This document shows positions 1 to 9,416 of a stretch of 64,000 nt of DNA, piece after piece. The notes beneath the pieces were generated by a model. The model made no database searches. It was given only the letters and a program-made list of their open reading frames with translations, and was not told where the DNA came from. The DNA comes from Saxidomus purpurata (taxonomy: Eukaryota; Mollusca; Bivalvia; Venerida; Veneridae), in NCBI GenBank assembly GCA_022818135.1, contig JAFMSR010000005.1, forward strand, positions 30,355,600 through 30,419,599, in the 5' to 3' direction. The first letter of the stretch is position 1. Each line of letters begins with the position of its first letter. The translations under genes and the position numbers were made by a program.

Positions 1-36
1 CTACAGTATAACGAAAAAAATCGGGAAAAAATATAC

Positions 37-81
37 CTGAATCGGTGTAAATTCCTCGAAATTTGCTACCGACGTTTGCAT
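37..81 (-). CDS. Possible first coding exon of a gene divergent from PEX13
   Basis: On the minus strand an ATG at 81-79 opens a 15-codon frame, MQTSVANFEEFTPIQ, which ends in CAG followed by the donor GTATAT at 36-31. The frame leaves the exon in phase 0 and the rest would lie outside the window. A palindromic E-box (GTCACGTGAC, 87-96) sits just upstream. The product is not recognised; the peptide is too short for a family call. The main support is position: it lies back to back with PEX13 exon 1, 266 bp apart ATG to ATG, as in a shared promoter. It could also be chance. Confidence 0.35.
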
Positions 82-347
82 TTGTGGTCACGTGACATTT
101 TTTGTTCACCACCCGTGAAGAAGTATTGTTTAAATAAACTATCTACAGTAACGTTATACAGATGATGATAAAAATATAAGCAGTCGTCATTGTTTTAGCC
201 ATATTTACGGAAATTTCCGGTACGGTTCCTAACATTAAATCGGCCGTTTCCGTTGGTCTGGTCTGGTCAGGCTTTTATCCCCAACCTTAAGGGTTACAGA
301 ACGAATACCAGTCAAGAATACACCGGAAATGTCAAAGAGCAGTGGAA
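82..347. promoter_or_regulatory. Presumed PEX13 5' region, perhaps a bidirectional promoter
   Basis: This is the short interval between the possible minus-strand exon and the PEX13 start codon. It holds a perfect 10-bp palindrome GTCACGTGAC at 87-96 with a CACGTG E-box core, of the type bound by bHLH-ZIP factors. No TATA box is placed with confidence. The transcription start is not visible from sequence. Confidence 0.3.
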
Positions 348-2056
348 ATGGCATCTCCACCAAAACCATGGGAAAAACCTGGTGTTAACAGACAAACCGA
401 AGACAGTATTCAATCAACATTTATGTCAGCGTACGTACAGTGTTACACATTAGTTGAACATGCTTACATTATGTTGATCATGTGGTAGAATTGCATCTGT
501 TTGTCTTTTGAGGTTAACAAAGTCAGGGTCAGAATTTGGGTTTTTGTTGTTTTGATTTCTCATTTTCTGTTTCAATATGAATGTTGTACTCACTTGTGGC
601 AAATGTTAAGTGCAATCACCTTTCATTATTTCCTTTTCTTCTCAAGAAACCTGCTGGTACTTATACTTCACATTAAATTGATAGATAATTTTGTTTTGCA
701 CCTATATATGTTCTGCATTCTAAATTTTGAACTTGTAACAATAATTTTTACAATGCAGTACAAAAAGATTGATAATCTGAAGTTTGTGTATAGTTTGTCA
801 GTTCCTGTAATCATATCAGACAAGATCTCATGTTAGGCTAACAAACATTCAGCATGTCTGATGTACATATAAACATGTAGAGTGGGGGAACCTATGCTCG
901 AGGTATTTTGAATGAATATCAGCTGGAAAACCTAACTATTTTGATTTGCGTATGGAAAACATAATGTTATCCCTGTTAAATGGAAAAATTATCATTCAAG
1001 TAATTAGTTATAGCATGATAGTGGTATGTTCTCACACAAATCTAGTTGTAAACAATATCTCTTTTTTGAAAGGGCATGGGTAGATATCTGCAATAATAAA
1101 ACAGGAAATTGCCCTGAAAGTTCCTCAAACTTCCCAGGGTGTCTTTCCCAAAGAGGCTAAAATTCTCTTTGGTGTAGAATGAAAGAACTTTCCCCACTGT
1201 CAACATCACATTCACAATACAAGGGTGTCCTTTTGGGAGAGCAGGCGCTTCATGATCATCAGAGTAAAAAGGATCAGTTGAAAAACAGAAGAATTAGATC
1301 CGTCATTTATCAGTTTCATCAGAGCTCTGACAAAGATGTAGCATTCAATATTCAGTTTATATAAGATGTTTATATTGCAAATTATATGTAGATTGATTTG
1401 TTGATTTAATTTTCTATGAATTGGCACATCAATTTTGTCAATTTGTCATTTTGAAGAGTTGTCTCGGACTGTCAGTGTATTGATGCATACTGGTAGAATA
1501 TTGTGTACTGTAATGTAATTATTATGTTGGGTATGAAATGAAAATCAAAAAAATCTCAGCTTGGCATTTCAAGGTACTGGTAACTTCAAAAAAGCAGTAA
1601 AATGAAAGGAGACAATTGCCTACCCATTAGCTAACAACCATAAAGTTGAATTTTTTGTAAAATTGTGGCTACCTTAAAGACCAAATTTTCACCTTTTCCT
1701 GAATGAGGAAGTTAATGCAATATAGTAATAATCTGATTGGTTAACTACTAAGCACAGCATCATGGCGCAGCTGAGAATACCTCATCAAAACATGGATTTA
1801 AAGTAGACAAGAAAAATAACAAGTGATTTTTATTCTGGTCAAGTTTTAGCTTTAGTAGTGGGACTGATCCAAAACTTTTAAGTGTCATCTAATGAAAACC
1901 AGATGCAAAAATACGCTCCTTTAAAAATTTAAACCCAAAACAAAAGTACAATGTAGCCTGAATCAACTAAGAGGATGTCCTCATCAGCATAATTATGAAC
2001 CATTTGATTCGTAGTCTCAAATATATAACTTGACATATTTACAATATACAATATAC

Positions 2057-2113
<57 letters not shown>

Positions 2114-5100
2114 CAATAGACTACAGTACAGTAGAAGCAGATGTGCCGACTGATATTTTATACATCTCTTTCAGCTCCCCTACCACATCTGGATTAGGAT
2201 CATCAATGTCTGCAGCTGCTCCAACAATAGGAGGTGGAGATGCCCCTCCGCCCATACCAGGCCGACCATCACAGGTTGGTGGATATTCCAGTTACAGTCC
2301 AGGAGGCTATGGTGGTTACAGCAGCCCATATAGCTCAGGCATGTACAGCAGTCCTTACAGTGGAATGTATAATAGTGGTTATGGATCAGGGATGTACGGT
2401 GGATATTCTAGCTATGGTGGAGGAGGGTATGGAATGAACAGATACGGTTATGGACAACAAAATAACGAATACAATTCTTTCTCTCGCATGGCGGAGGAAA
2501 GTTCAAGACCAGCCTTTCAGTCAATAGAAAGTATAGTTGGAGCATTCTCATCAGTCAGTATGATGTTAGACTCTACATTTCAAGCAGTTTATAATTCATT
2601 CAGAGCTGTGATAGGAGTTGCAGACAATTTCAGTAGAATGAGGACTCAGTTTGCTCAAATATTTTCAGCCTTTGCTTTATTTAGAACACTAAGGTACTTG
2701 TACAGAAAGTTACTTGTACTTTTGAGACTCAGACCTCAGGGTTTCGCAGAAGAAGCTTGGGTGGAGGCTGGTGATACAGTTGCACAGAATGCGGCAGCCA
2801 GGTCTCCTGGAGGAGGCAAGAGTAGTTGGCCTGTTATAATGTTCTTTGCTATCATCATGGGTGGACCTTGGCTCATCTGGAAATTCCTGCGGACAACATT
2901 TGCAAACCCTGGTAAGCTGAAACAGTGTGTTTTACAAACTTGTGTAACTGTGCAATTACTTTTTCGTGTGGCTGTGTTAACAACTCAAAATCAGGTGCTG
3001 TTTGAGGAATAAAACCATACTACACTAAGAGTCAAACCTCTGCTTGTAGGTTCTTACTACAAACCCAAAGAAAATGACCCCTACAGCCTGGATGAGTTCA
3101 ATAAATCTCTATCCATGGCTACCAAGTCAAATGCAACAGTATGGGTAGGCGGGGACTTCAACATGCCAAAACTTGATTGGTCAAATATTACTCCAACCCC
3201 AGACTGCAAACTTCAGTCACATTATAGAGATTTTATTAACATACTTTTTGATAATAACCTTACTCAATTAGTCAAAGACCCAACCCGAGAAAACCATATC
3301 TTAGATCTGTTCCTGACAAATAACCCCTCCATTGTAAACAGAGCCAACGTAATCCCAGGTATCGGTGATCACGATGCTGTCCTGGTCGACACAAATACCT
3401 CCGCCCGTATAAAGCTCCAAAAACCACGTAAAATCCACTTATATAATAAGGCAGACTGGGACGGTCTTAGGTTACATATGTCCAACCTTCATGATTCTCT
3501 TGCCAGGTCAAAAAGTTATTCCAACAAATCAGTGGAAGAGTTATGGCAAACTCTCTCCAGCTCAATTGAGGAAGGGGTCAATACTTTCATCCCATCAAAA
3601 TGGTCATCCTCCAAAAATAAACTCCCCTGGATCAAGGTCAACCTCAAACGTCTATATAGGAAAAGGGACAAAGCCTACAAGCAGTACAAGGGCCATAACT
3701 CAAATAAATCTAGAGAAAAATATCTCAGCATTAAACATCTCTGCAGAAAAGAAACTAAGTTAGCCTATCAAAATTACTTAGAAGATATACTAAACATTAA
3801 CAACAACATCTCTCAAGAACATGAACAAACACAAACCAGACCAAACACCAAAAAGCTATATTCACTATTAAAACACTCAAAACAAGATTCTTTTGGCATT
3901 GACTCACTGAAAAAACACAATAAACTGTATACATCAGATCAAGACAAGGCAACAGTACTAAATGAACAATTTCAATCAGTTTTCACTTCTAAATCCCCTG
4001 TTTCTCTTAAATTCCTTGCTGATATGAAGGTACAGGATCAGGCAGATACAGGTAGAGAGGTTCCCCACACATCATTTAGCCCCCATAACCCCATGCGTGA
4101 TATTGATATCTCTGTAAAAGGTGTTGAGAAGCTTTTAAAAAACCTCAACCCCCATAAGGCTGCAGGACCTGATCAAATTAGACCCATTGTGCTCAAAAAT
4201 ACCAGTAAAGAATTAGCCCCTATAGTGTCCAAACTTTTCCAGAAATCACTGCAGTCCAGCACTCTACCAGACATCTGGAAAATGGCAAATGTCGCCCCTG
4301 TCTTTAAAAAAGGTAGCAAGTCAGACCCAGCCAACTATCGCCCTGTCTCTCTTACTTGTATCTTGTGTAAAACCCTGGAACACATTGTCTCCTCCAGTAT
4401 AACAAAGCACTTTACTAGATCAAACTTGTTCTATGAATTGCAGCATGGTTTCCGAGAAAAAAGGTCATGTCAATCCCAATTATTAATGCTTATAGATGAT
4501 ATCCTACAGTCAGTAAATCAGAGAAGCCAAGTAGACTTAATCCTTCTTGACTTCTCTAAGGCCTTTGATATGGTCAACCATGAAAAACTTCTGTATAAGC
4601 TGCATTTCTATGGTATAAGGGGTCTAACTCTTAAATGGATCAAAGGTATTCTTGATAACAGGTCACAGTCCGTGGTGGTAAATGGCTCCACATCCAGCTC
4701 CATACCAGTCTCCTCCGGTGTTCCCCAGGGCTCGGTCCTCGGACCTCTCTTATTTCTTATATACATCAATGACCTTCCTGAACATGTCCAATCCTCTAAA
4801 GTCCGCCTATTTGCTGATGACACGGCCATCTATCTATCTCTGACTGTCGCTTCTCATTCTAGCTTACTGCAACATGACTTACACCAACTTGAACAATGGG
4901 AGACAAAATGGGACATGCAATTTAATCCATCAAAATGCCAGGTTATCCAAATCACAAAACGAAAAACAGTCATTCCAACACAATACCTTCTACATAACAC
5001 CACATTAGAAACAGTTCCATCTGCAAAATACCTTGGCATTACAATATCAAATGATCTACATTTAACATGGAACAAACACATAAACAACATCACAACAAAG

Positions 5101-7481
5101 GCGAATCAAACACTTGGTTTTCTACGCCGAAACATCAAAGTTCATTCAGAAAGGTTAAAGTCAACTGCATACAAGACACTTGTCAGGCCCCAGCTTGAGT
5201 ACAGCTCCACGGTCTGGTCCCCCTACACAGGAACTCTCATTGACCAGATAGAGTCCGTCCAGAGAAGGGCTGCTAGGTGGGTCAAACATGACTTTGGCCG
5301 TATGTCAAGTGTCACTGACATGTTGACTTCCCTTCAATGGAGGCGCCTTGACCTTCGGCGTATTGACCAATGCCTGGTCATGTTTCACAACATCTTGCAT
5401 GACCAGGTGGCTATCCCTTTCCCAAAATATATCATCCCTCTTACAAGATCATCTAGAACATCCCATCCCCATGCATTCCAACAAGTCCAAACTAAAACTG
5501 ATTACTATAAATATTCATTTTTCCCAAGAACAATAGTCCACTGGAATGCTTTACCACCTGATATCATAAACTTGTCTGGCCCCGAGTTCAGTCTGGCTGT
5601 AAGCCGGATTGAACATACGTCTCCCTAAAATACCTTCTCTATTTTTAACCTGTTTTTAACAATATACTCATTTCCATTACTTTTATATTCTTTATTTCAG
5701 CTCTTTTACTAACATTCTTGTCAGTTGACGCGCGTCAAGTCTAGGTCCCCAGCAGGGGTTTGACTATATGGAAGATAGATAGACATAGGAAAATGTACAT
5801 AGTAAAATAAATACTGTTTTCGTTATGTTTTAGAAGTATTTTTAACTATTATTTAAACCTTATAAACGGTCTTTCCACTAACCTTACACAACCAATTATT
5901 TTGTAAGATAAATGAAGTTGCATGAAGATGCCGTCCATTTCCAATGTTCCATCACAGACAGGCTTTATAACACAGGTCCCATCAAGTTTTAGGAACTGAC
6001 AACAGTTACTGTAATTTTGTTTAAGTTCCCTGTACGCAAGTTGTTTCATTATTTGCTGCTGGTAAAACAAGCTTATGTCTTATCCTACTCGAATGATGTG
6101 ACTCTTGTGAATTGAATCTATGATTTTCTTTGTTACAGCTGAGCAGGGATGGGCTACAGGTACAGAAGATCACTTTGTTGCAAAAGCCTTGTATGATTTT
6201 AATGGAGAGGGTACAGATGAATTGTCATTTCAAGCTGGTGCAAACCTTCATGTGGCTCCTAAAGGTAAGTTGCTTACTGCTTGTTCAGGCGATATTACCC
6301 TTCAAACTGAACATCATAATTTTAAGAAAGACATAAACCAATCATTTATTCTCATTGAAAGATGATCAGTGCCAAAATGACTCTGAATGTAGAGAACATC
6401 TTTCAGAAGTCTTTTTTGACTATCCGAGGTAAGAATAACAAATCTGGTCTTTCTGTTATGTATATTTCAATTTATATCTATCAATAAGAGAAATAACTTG
6501 GTATTAAAAGCTCAGTTGTTACGTGTGTTAAAGCATTTATTGTGCTTTCAGTCTCATTCTTGACCATATATCATTATGACCATTTTGAAGGGTAATATAA
6601 CTTCAAGTTATCAATGAGCACTGCTGTGCTAAAGTAAACAACAGGTCATTGTAAACAGTTTCTGTGCAGTATGATCTAGAGTTATACTGTTATGCTATCC
6701 ATTGCAAGGTTGTCATGACACTAGTGATCTGTTTGCTTACGCCAATCAAAAAGTTAAACACAAAAAATGGATAATTTAGGTGTTGACATGCATAGAATTT
6801 TAGTGGGCCATTTCTTTATCTCCAACATAAACATAGGCATGGCTGTTTCTTGACTTGCAGCAAGTCAATTTATTATTGGTTTGACACACAGGCGTTTGGT
6901 GATTGGCCAGGATAAAAAACATGTACAGTTATATGCTATACAATGTAGACATATGGCATATAACTGTACGATTATTTTTTTGGTCTTGGCCACTTGCCAG
7001 ACCCCTGTGTTTTGACATACTCTAATGTTCAATGTTCTAATTGTGCTTTTTCTTCATTTCAGAGCTTCAACCTCGTATGAAAGGCTGGTTATTAGCCAGT
7101 GTTGATGGAAAAACAGTTGGAATCATACCTGCGAATTATGTTAAAGTCTTGGGTAAAAGGAGAGGGACAAAAGTCTCAAATTATCCTGTTCCAAATGAAC
7201 TAGCAACATTTGAGGAACAAAACAGAGAAGTTCCAAATGAATTAACTTCACAGACTGGACCCCTGCCTGTCAGTTCAAGTAACACTAATGGACATCCAAC
7301 TGGTCAGAGTTTAATGCAGTCACCAAGTGCTGTAAACTTTGAAAACCAAGCACAGTCTGGGTTTGGTGGTGACATAAATGTGCCAAATATGGACTCTGCA
7401 TACCAGAATGAAACAAGCCCTTTGGATTCAGTTCCAGAATTACCAGTAACTGAACAAAATGACCCTGTTGACAAGTCTTGA
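348..7481 (+). CDS. PEX13: Peroxisomal membrane protein PEX13 (peroxin-13), 4 coding exons, 454 aa
   Basis: PEX13 is an integral peroxisomal membrane protein that docks the PTS receptors with PEX14 during matrix protein import. Coding exons: 348-430, 2175-2911, 6139-6264, 7063-7481; all introns are GT-AG and the phases join without a stop. The start MASPPKPWEKPG matches the conserved N-terminus of the family. Next comes a Gly/Tyr/Ser-rich stretch (about residues 55-115, GGYSS-type repeats), then the conserved Peroxin-13 core beginning PAFQSIESIV (about residue 140). A hydrophobic segment at about 247-265 is followed by a C-terminal SH3 domain (about 285-347) with ALYDF, the GW pair in MKGWLLAS and the IPANYVKVLG end. 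The last ~100 residues are a low-complexity tail. The 454 aa compare with about 403 in human. The SH3 domain is split by intron 3. Intron 2 carries a LINE in the sense orientation. Confidence 0.97.
431..2059 (+). other. PEX13 intron 1, no further gene seen
   Basis: Intron 1 runs from the donor GTACGT at 431 to the acceptor at 2174. It is AT-rich, and the short open frames here (for example 501-836) have leucine/phenylalanine-rich random composition. I see no conserved coding or RNA element. Confidence 0.6.
2060..2110. repeat. (AT)n microsatellite
   Basis: About 25 uninterrupted AT dinucleotides lie 64 bp before the PEX13 exon 2 acceptor. The tract is likely length-polymorphic. Confidence 0.95.
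3013..5628 (+). CDS. LINE ORF2-type protein: partial endonuclease plus complete reverse transcriptase
   Basis: An uninterrupted frame runs from 3013 to the stop at 5628 (872 codons with stop; first internal ATG at 3115). It encodes the C-terminal part of an APE-type endonuclease (GGDFN near 3150, then GDHDAV near 3365). The reverse transcriptase follows: [50 protein letters not shown], and the catalytic LFADDTAIYL near 4810. The thumb-like region KYLGITISNDLHLTW and the C-terminal QRRAARWV segment complete it. No RNase H domain is visible. The catalytic FADD and an open frame of this length suggest a recent insertion. It cannot be autonomous, because the N-terminal endonuclease and any ORF1 are missing. 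The clade (CR1, Rex or Jockey) is not resolved here. Confidence 0.9.
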   Translation, partial: NHTTLRVKPLLVGSYYKPKENDPYSLDEFNKSLSMATKSNATVWVGGDFNMPKLDWSNITPTPDCKLQSHYRDFINILFDNNLTQLVKDPTRENHILDLFLTNNPSIVNRANVIPGIGDHDAVLVDTNTSARIKLQKPRKIHLYNKADWDGLRLHMSNLHDSLARSKSYSNKSVEELWQTLSSSIEEGVNTFIPSKWSSSKNKLPWIKVNLKRLYRKRDKAYKQYKGHNSNKSREKYLSIKHLCRKETKLAYQNYLEDILNINNNISQEHEQTQTRPNTKKLYSLLKHSKQDSFGIDSLKKHNKLYTSDQDKATVLNEQFQSVFTSKSPVSLKFLADMKVQDQADTGREVPHTSFSPHNPMRDIDISVKGVEKLLKNLNPHKAAGPDQIRPIVLKNTSKELAPIVSKLFQKSLQSSTLPDIWKMANVAPVFKKGSKSDPANYRPVSLTCILCKTLEHIVSSSITKHFTRSNLFYELQHGFREKRSCQSQLLMLIDDILQSVNQRSQVDLILLDFSKAFDMVNHEKLLYKLHFYGIRGLTLKWIKGILDNRSQSVVVNGSTSSSIPVSSGVPQGSVLGPLLFLIYINDLPEHVQSSKVRLFADDTAIYLSLTVASHSSLLQHDLHQLEQWETKWDMQFNPSKCQVIQITKRKTVIPTQYLLHNTTLETVPSAKYLGITISNDLHLTWNKHINNITTKANQTLGFLRRNIKVHSERLKSTAYKTLVRPQLEYSSTVWSPYTGTLIDQIESVQRRAARWVKHDFGRMSSVTDMLTSLQWRRLDLRRIDQCLVMFHNILHDQVAIPFPKYIIPLTRSSRTSHPHAFQQVQTKTDYYKYSFFPRTIVHWNALPPDIINLSGPEFSLAVSRIEHTSP
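3013..5790 (+). mobile_element. 5'-truncated non-LTR retrotransposon (CR1/Jockey-type LINE) in PEX13 intron 2
   Basis: The element begins inside the endonuclease domain, so it is 5' truncated, as is usual for target-primed insertions. It ends after a short 3' UTR in a GATA-type tail (about 5769-5785). Homology to LINE endonuclease starts near 3022 and no cleaner boundary is visible. It lies in the sense direction of PEX13, within intron 2 (2912-6138). No target-site duplication could be placed with confidence. A second, decayed copy of the same or a related family is at 44.46-46.47 kb and also ends in GATA repeats. Confidence 0.9.
6850..6868. repeat. Perfect short palindrome in PEX13 intron 3
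   Basis: TTGACTTGC and GCAAGTCAA form 9-bp arms around a single central A. It lies 11 bp before a larger foldback. Confidence 0.7.
6880..7017. repeat. Foldback/MITE-like hairpin in PEX13 intron 3
   Basis: Two imperfect inverted arms of about 55 bp face each other. The left arm opens with TTTGACACACAGG and ends with GTACAGTTATATGC. The right arm begins GCATATAACTGTAC and ends CCTGTGTTTTGACA. The loop is about 20 nt. The hairpin ends about 45 bp before the exon 4 acceptor. A small inverted-repeat transposon is the likely explanation; no terminal duplication is clear. Confidence 0.6.
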
Positions 7482-7947
7482 ACAGATAATTGTGAGGAAT
7501 TGTGTTGATAAGTACGGATTTTGAAGAAAGCTGATTTCGTTTTGATTAAACAGTAAAATGACATCAAAAAGTATACAGAAATTTTTAATTCAGTTAAAGT
7601 GTCAATGTATAACAATCATGTGATAATGAGTATAACTCACTTTGTGCATAATGAGTGACATTCTTAAAGTTTGAATTTTAGCATAGAAACCCTTGATTTA
7701 ACTTGCGATGGTTTAATGCAACACATATGTGTAATTGAAGAGGTTGTTTGACATGTGTTTTGAATTTGAGCAGTGCACGTGCTCTAAGCATATTGCATTG
7801 TAAATGTGCTTTGTACTGTATCAAACCACAAGTTACAACAGAGATATTGGAATGTCTTACTTTTGTTATACATACAAAATGTATTATAAATGATGGCTTA
7901 TGATCAAGCCAATGTTACAAATTATATTTATGCTAGCTACATTTAAA
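7482..7947 (+). other. PEX13 3' untranslated and downstream sequence
   Basis: This AT-rich sequence follows the PEX13 stop codon. No canonical AATAAA signal is obvious close to the stop, so the transcript end is not placed. No other feature is seen. Confidence 0.5.
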
Positions 7948-8713
7948 TCATGTTTTTGTGTCGCCCTTTCGGAGAAAAGGCTGTACATAGGGATCGCTTT
8001 GTTTGTCCGTCCGTCACACAAACTTAACGTTGGCTATAACTTTGCCATTTCTTAAGATTTCTTCATCAAACTTCACAATTGTATTGCTTATGACAATAGG
8101 GTCATGATGCCACCAAATTTTGTAGGTCAAGGTCATATTTGACAGAGTTATGCCCCTTTTTGTACTTAGATTTTGTCACGAAAACTTAACGTTGGCTATA
8201 ACTTTGCCATTTCTTAAGATTTCTTCATCAAACTTTCAAATTGTATTGCTTATGACATAAGGGTTGTGATGCCGCCAAATTGTGTAGGTCAAGGTCATAT
8301 TTGACAGAGCTACGCCCCTTTTTATACTTAGATTTTTTCTATTACTTTGCCATTTCTTAAGATTTCTTTATCAAACTTTCAAATTGTATTGCTTATGTCA
8401 AAAGGGTTGTGATGCCGCCAAATTTTGTAGGTCAAGGTCTTATTTGACAGAGTTATGCCCCTTTTTGTACTTAGATTTTGTCATGAAAACTTAATGTTGG
8501 CTATAACTTTGCCATTTCTTAAGATTTCTTCATCAAACTTTCAAATTGTATTGCTTATGACATAAGGGTCATGATGCCGCCAAAGTTTGTTGGTCAAGGT
8601 CATATTTGACAGAGTTATGCCCCTTTTTACACTTAGATTTTGTCACAAAATTGTTGGTTATTCTGACAAAGCATAAGAGGGCGACACAAGTGTTCTACTG
8701 AACACCCATCTAG
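7948..8713 (+). mobile_element. Helitron-like non-autonomous element (HINE/pearl type), family A
   Basis: Subterminal inverted repeats GTGTCGCCCTTT (7958) and AAGAGGGCGACAC (8675-8687) flank a core of four diverged tandem units of about 155 bp, each with GCCATTTCTTAAGATTTC. A 3' hairpin follows: GTGTTC (8690-8695), loop TACT, GAACAC, then CATCTAG before a T. Subterminal inverted repeats, a minisatellite core and a 3' hairpin together form the known layout of Helitron-associated interspersed elements in bivalves and flies. No transposase is encoded. The exact 5' end is uncertain by a few bases. Confidence 0.7.
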
Positions 8714-8868
8714 TTAAAATATTATTACACATTATTTTCTTATTCCAACAGAGTTTTCTAATGTTACTAGGCATGCAAGATGTCATAAAGGGTTGAAAAT
8801 TAGGACACTTAGGTTAAAACTTAGAAAATCATGTATACATTGTAGTCCACACTTTCAATCCGATCTTA

Positions 8869-9416
8869 ATGAAACAAGATCAGAGTACTTGTAAGTCCCT
8901 ACTGGTCACATGTCTGGTTTGGGGACTAAAGATTTGCCCTGTTGTGACCATCCATCCACAATTTTGTTTCCAGTCAGTATCTTCCACATGCATGGACCAA
9001 GTTTTTTATCACTTCAGTCAATGGTTAGTCATACCCCAAGAATCTTCTACATGCAAGAACCGAATTTGATATAGCTGCACATGATTGTTACCAATACCTA
9101 AAGAGTGTGTCGTGAACAACACCCAGTCACCTGCTCTCCAGGTCAAGGTTATACTTAGAAGTTAAAGGCTCAAACTCTACAAGTTCTGTTATATTGCATC
9201 ATTTCACGTATTCTCTGTATTGTTTTAGTACATGAACCAATTTCAATATACTTAACACAATTGTTACCCATGTGATGAGGGTGTGTCAGGCACAACAAGC
9301 AGCCACCTTCTCCAAAGGTCAAGGTCACTCTTTGGGCTTAAACCATTTCACAGTGTTATATTGCAATATTTCCTGTCCTATACCTTGTACATGCATGGAC
9401 TGGAGTACCACAATTA
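8869..9416 (+). repeat. Older tandem-repeat element, left part
   Basis: Diverged units of about 200 bp share phrases such as TTGTTACCCATGTGATG, GTGTGTCAGGCACAACA and AAGGTCAAGGTCAC. The sequence is broken near 9416 by the next element and resumes at 11651 (TTACCCGAACCATAAGG), so it predates that insertion. Confidence 0.55.

Noticed and set aside
4608..5093. Minus-strand open frames inside the LINE
   Set aside because: They are antisense to a clear reverse-transcriptase frame.
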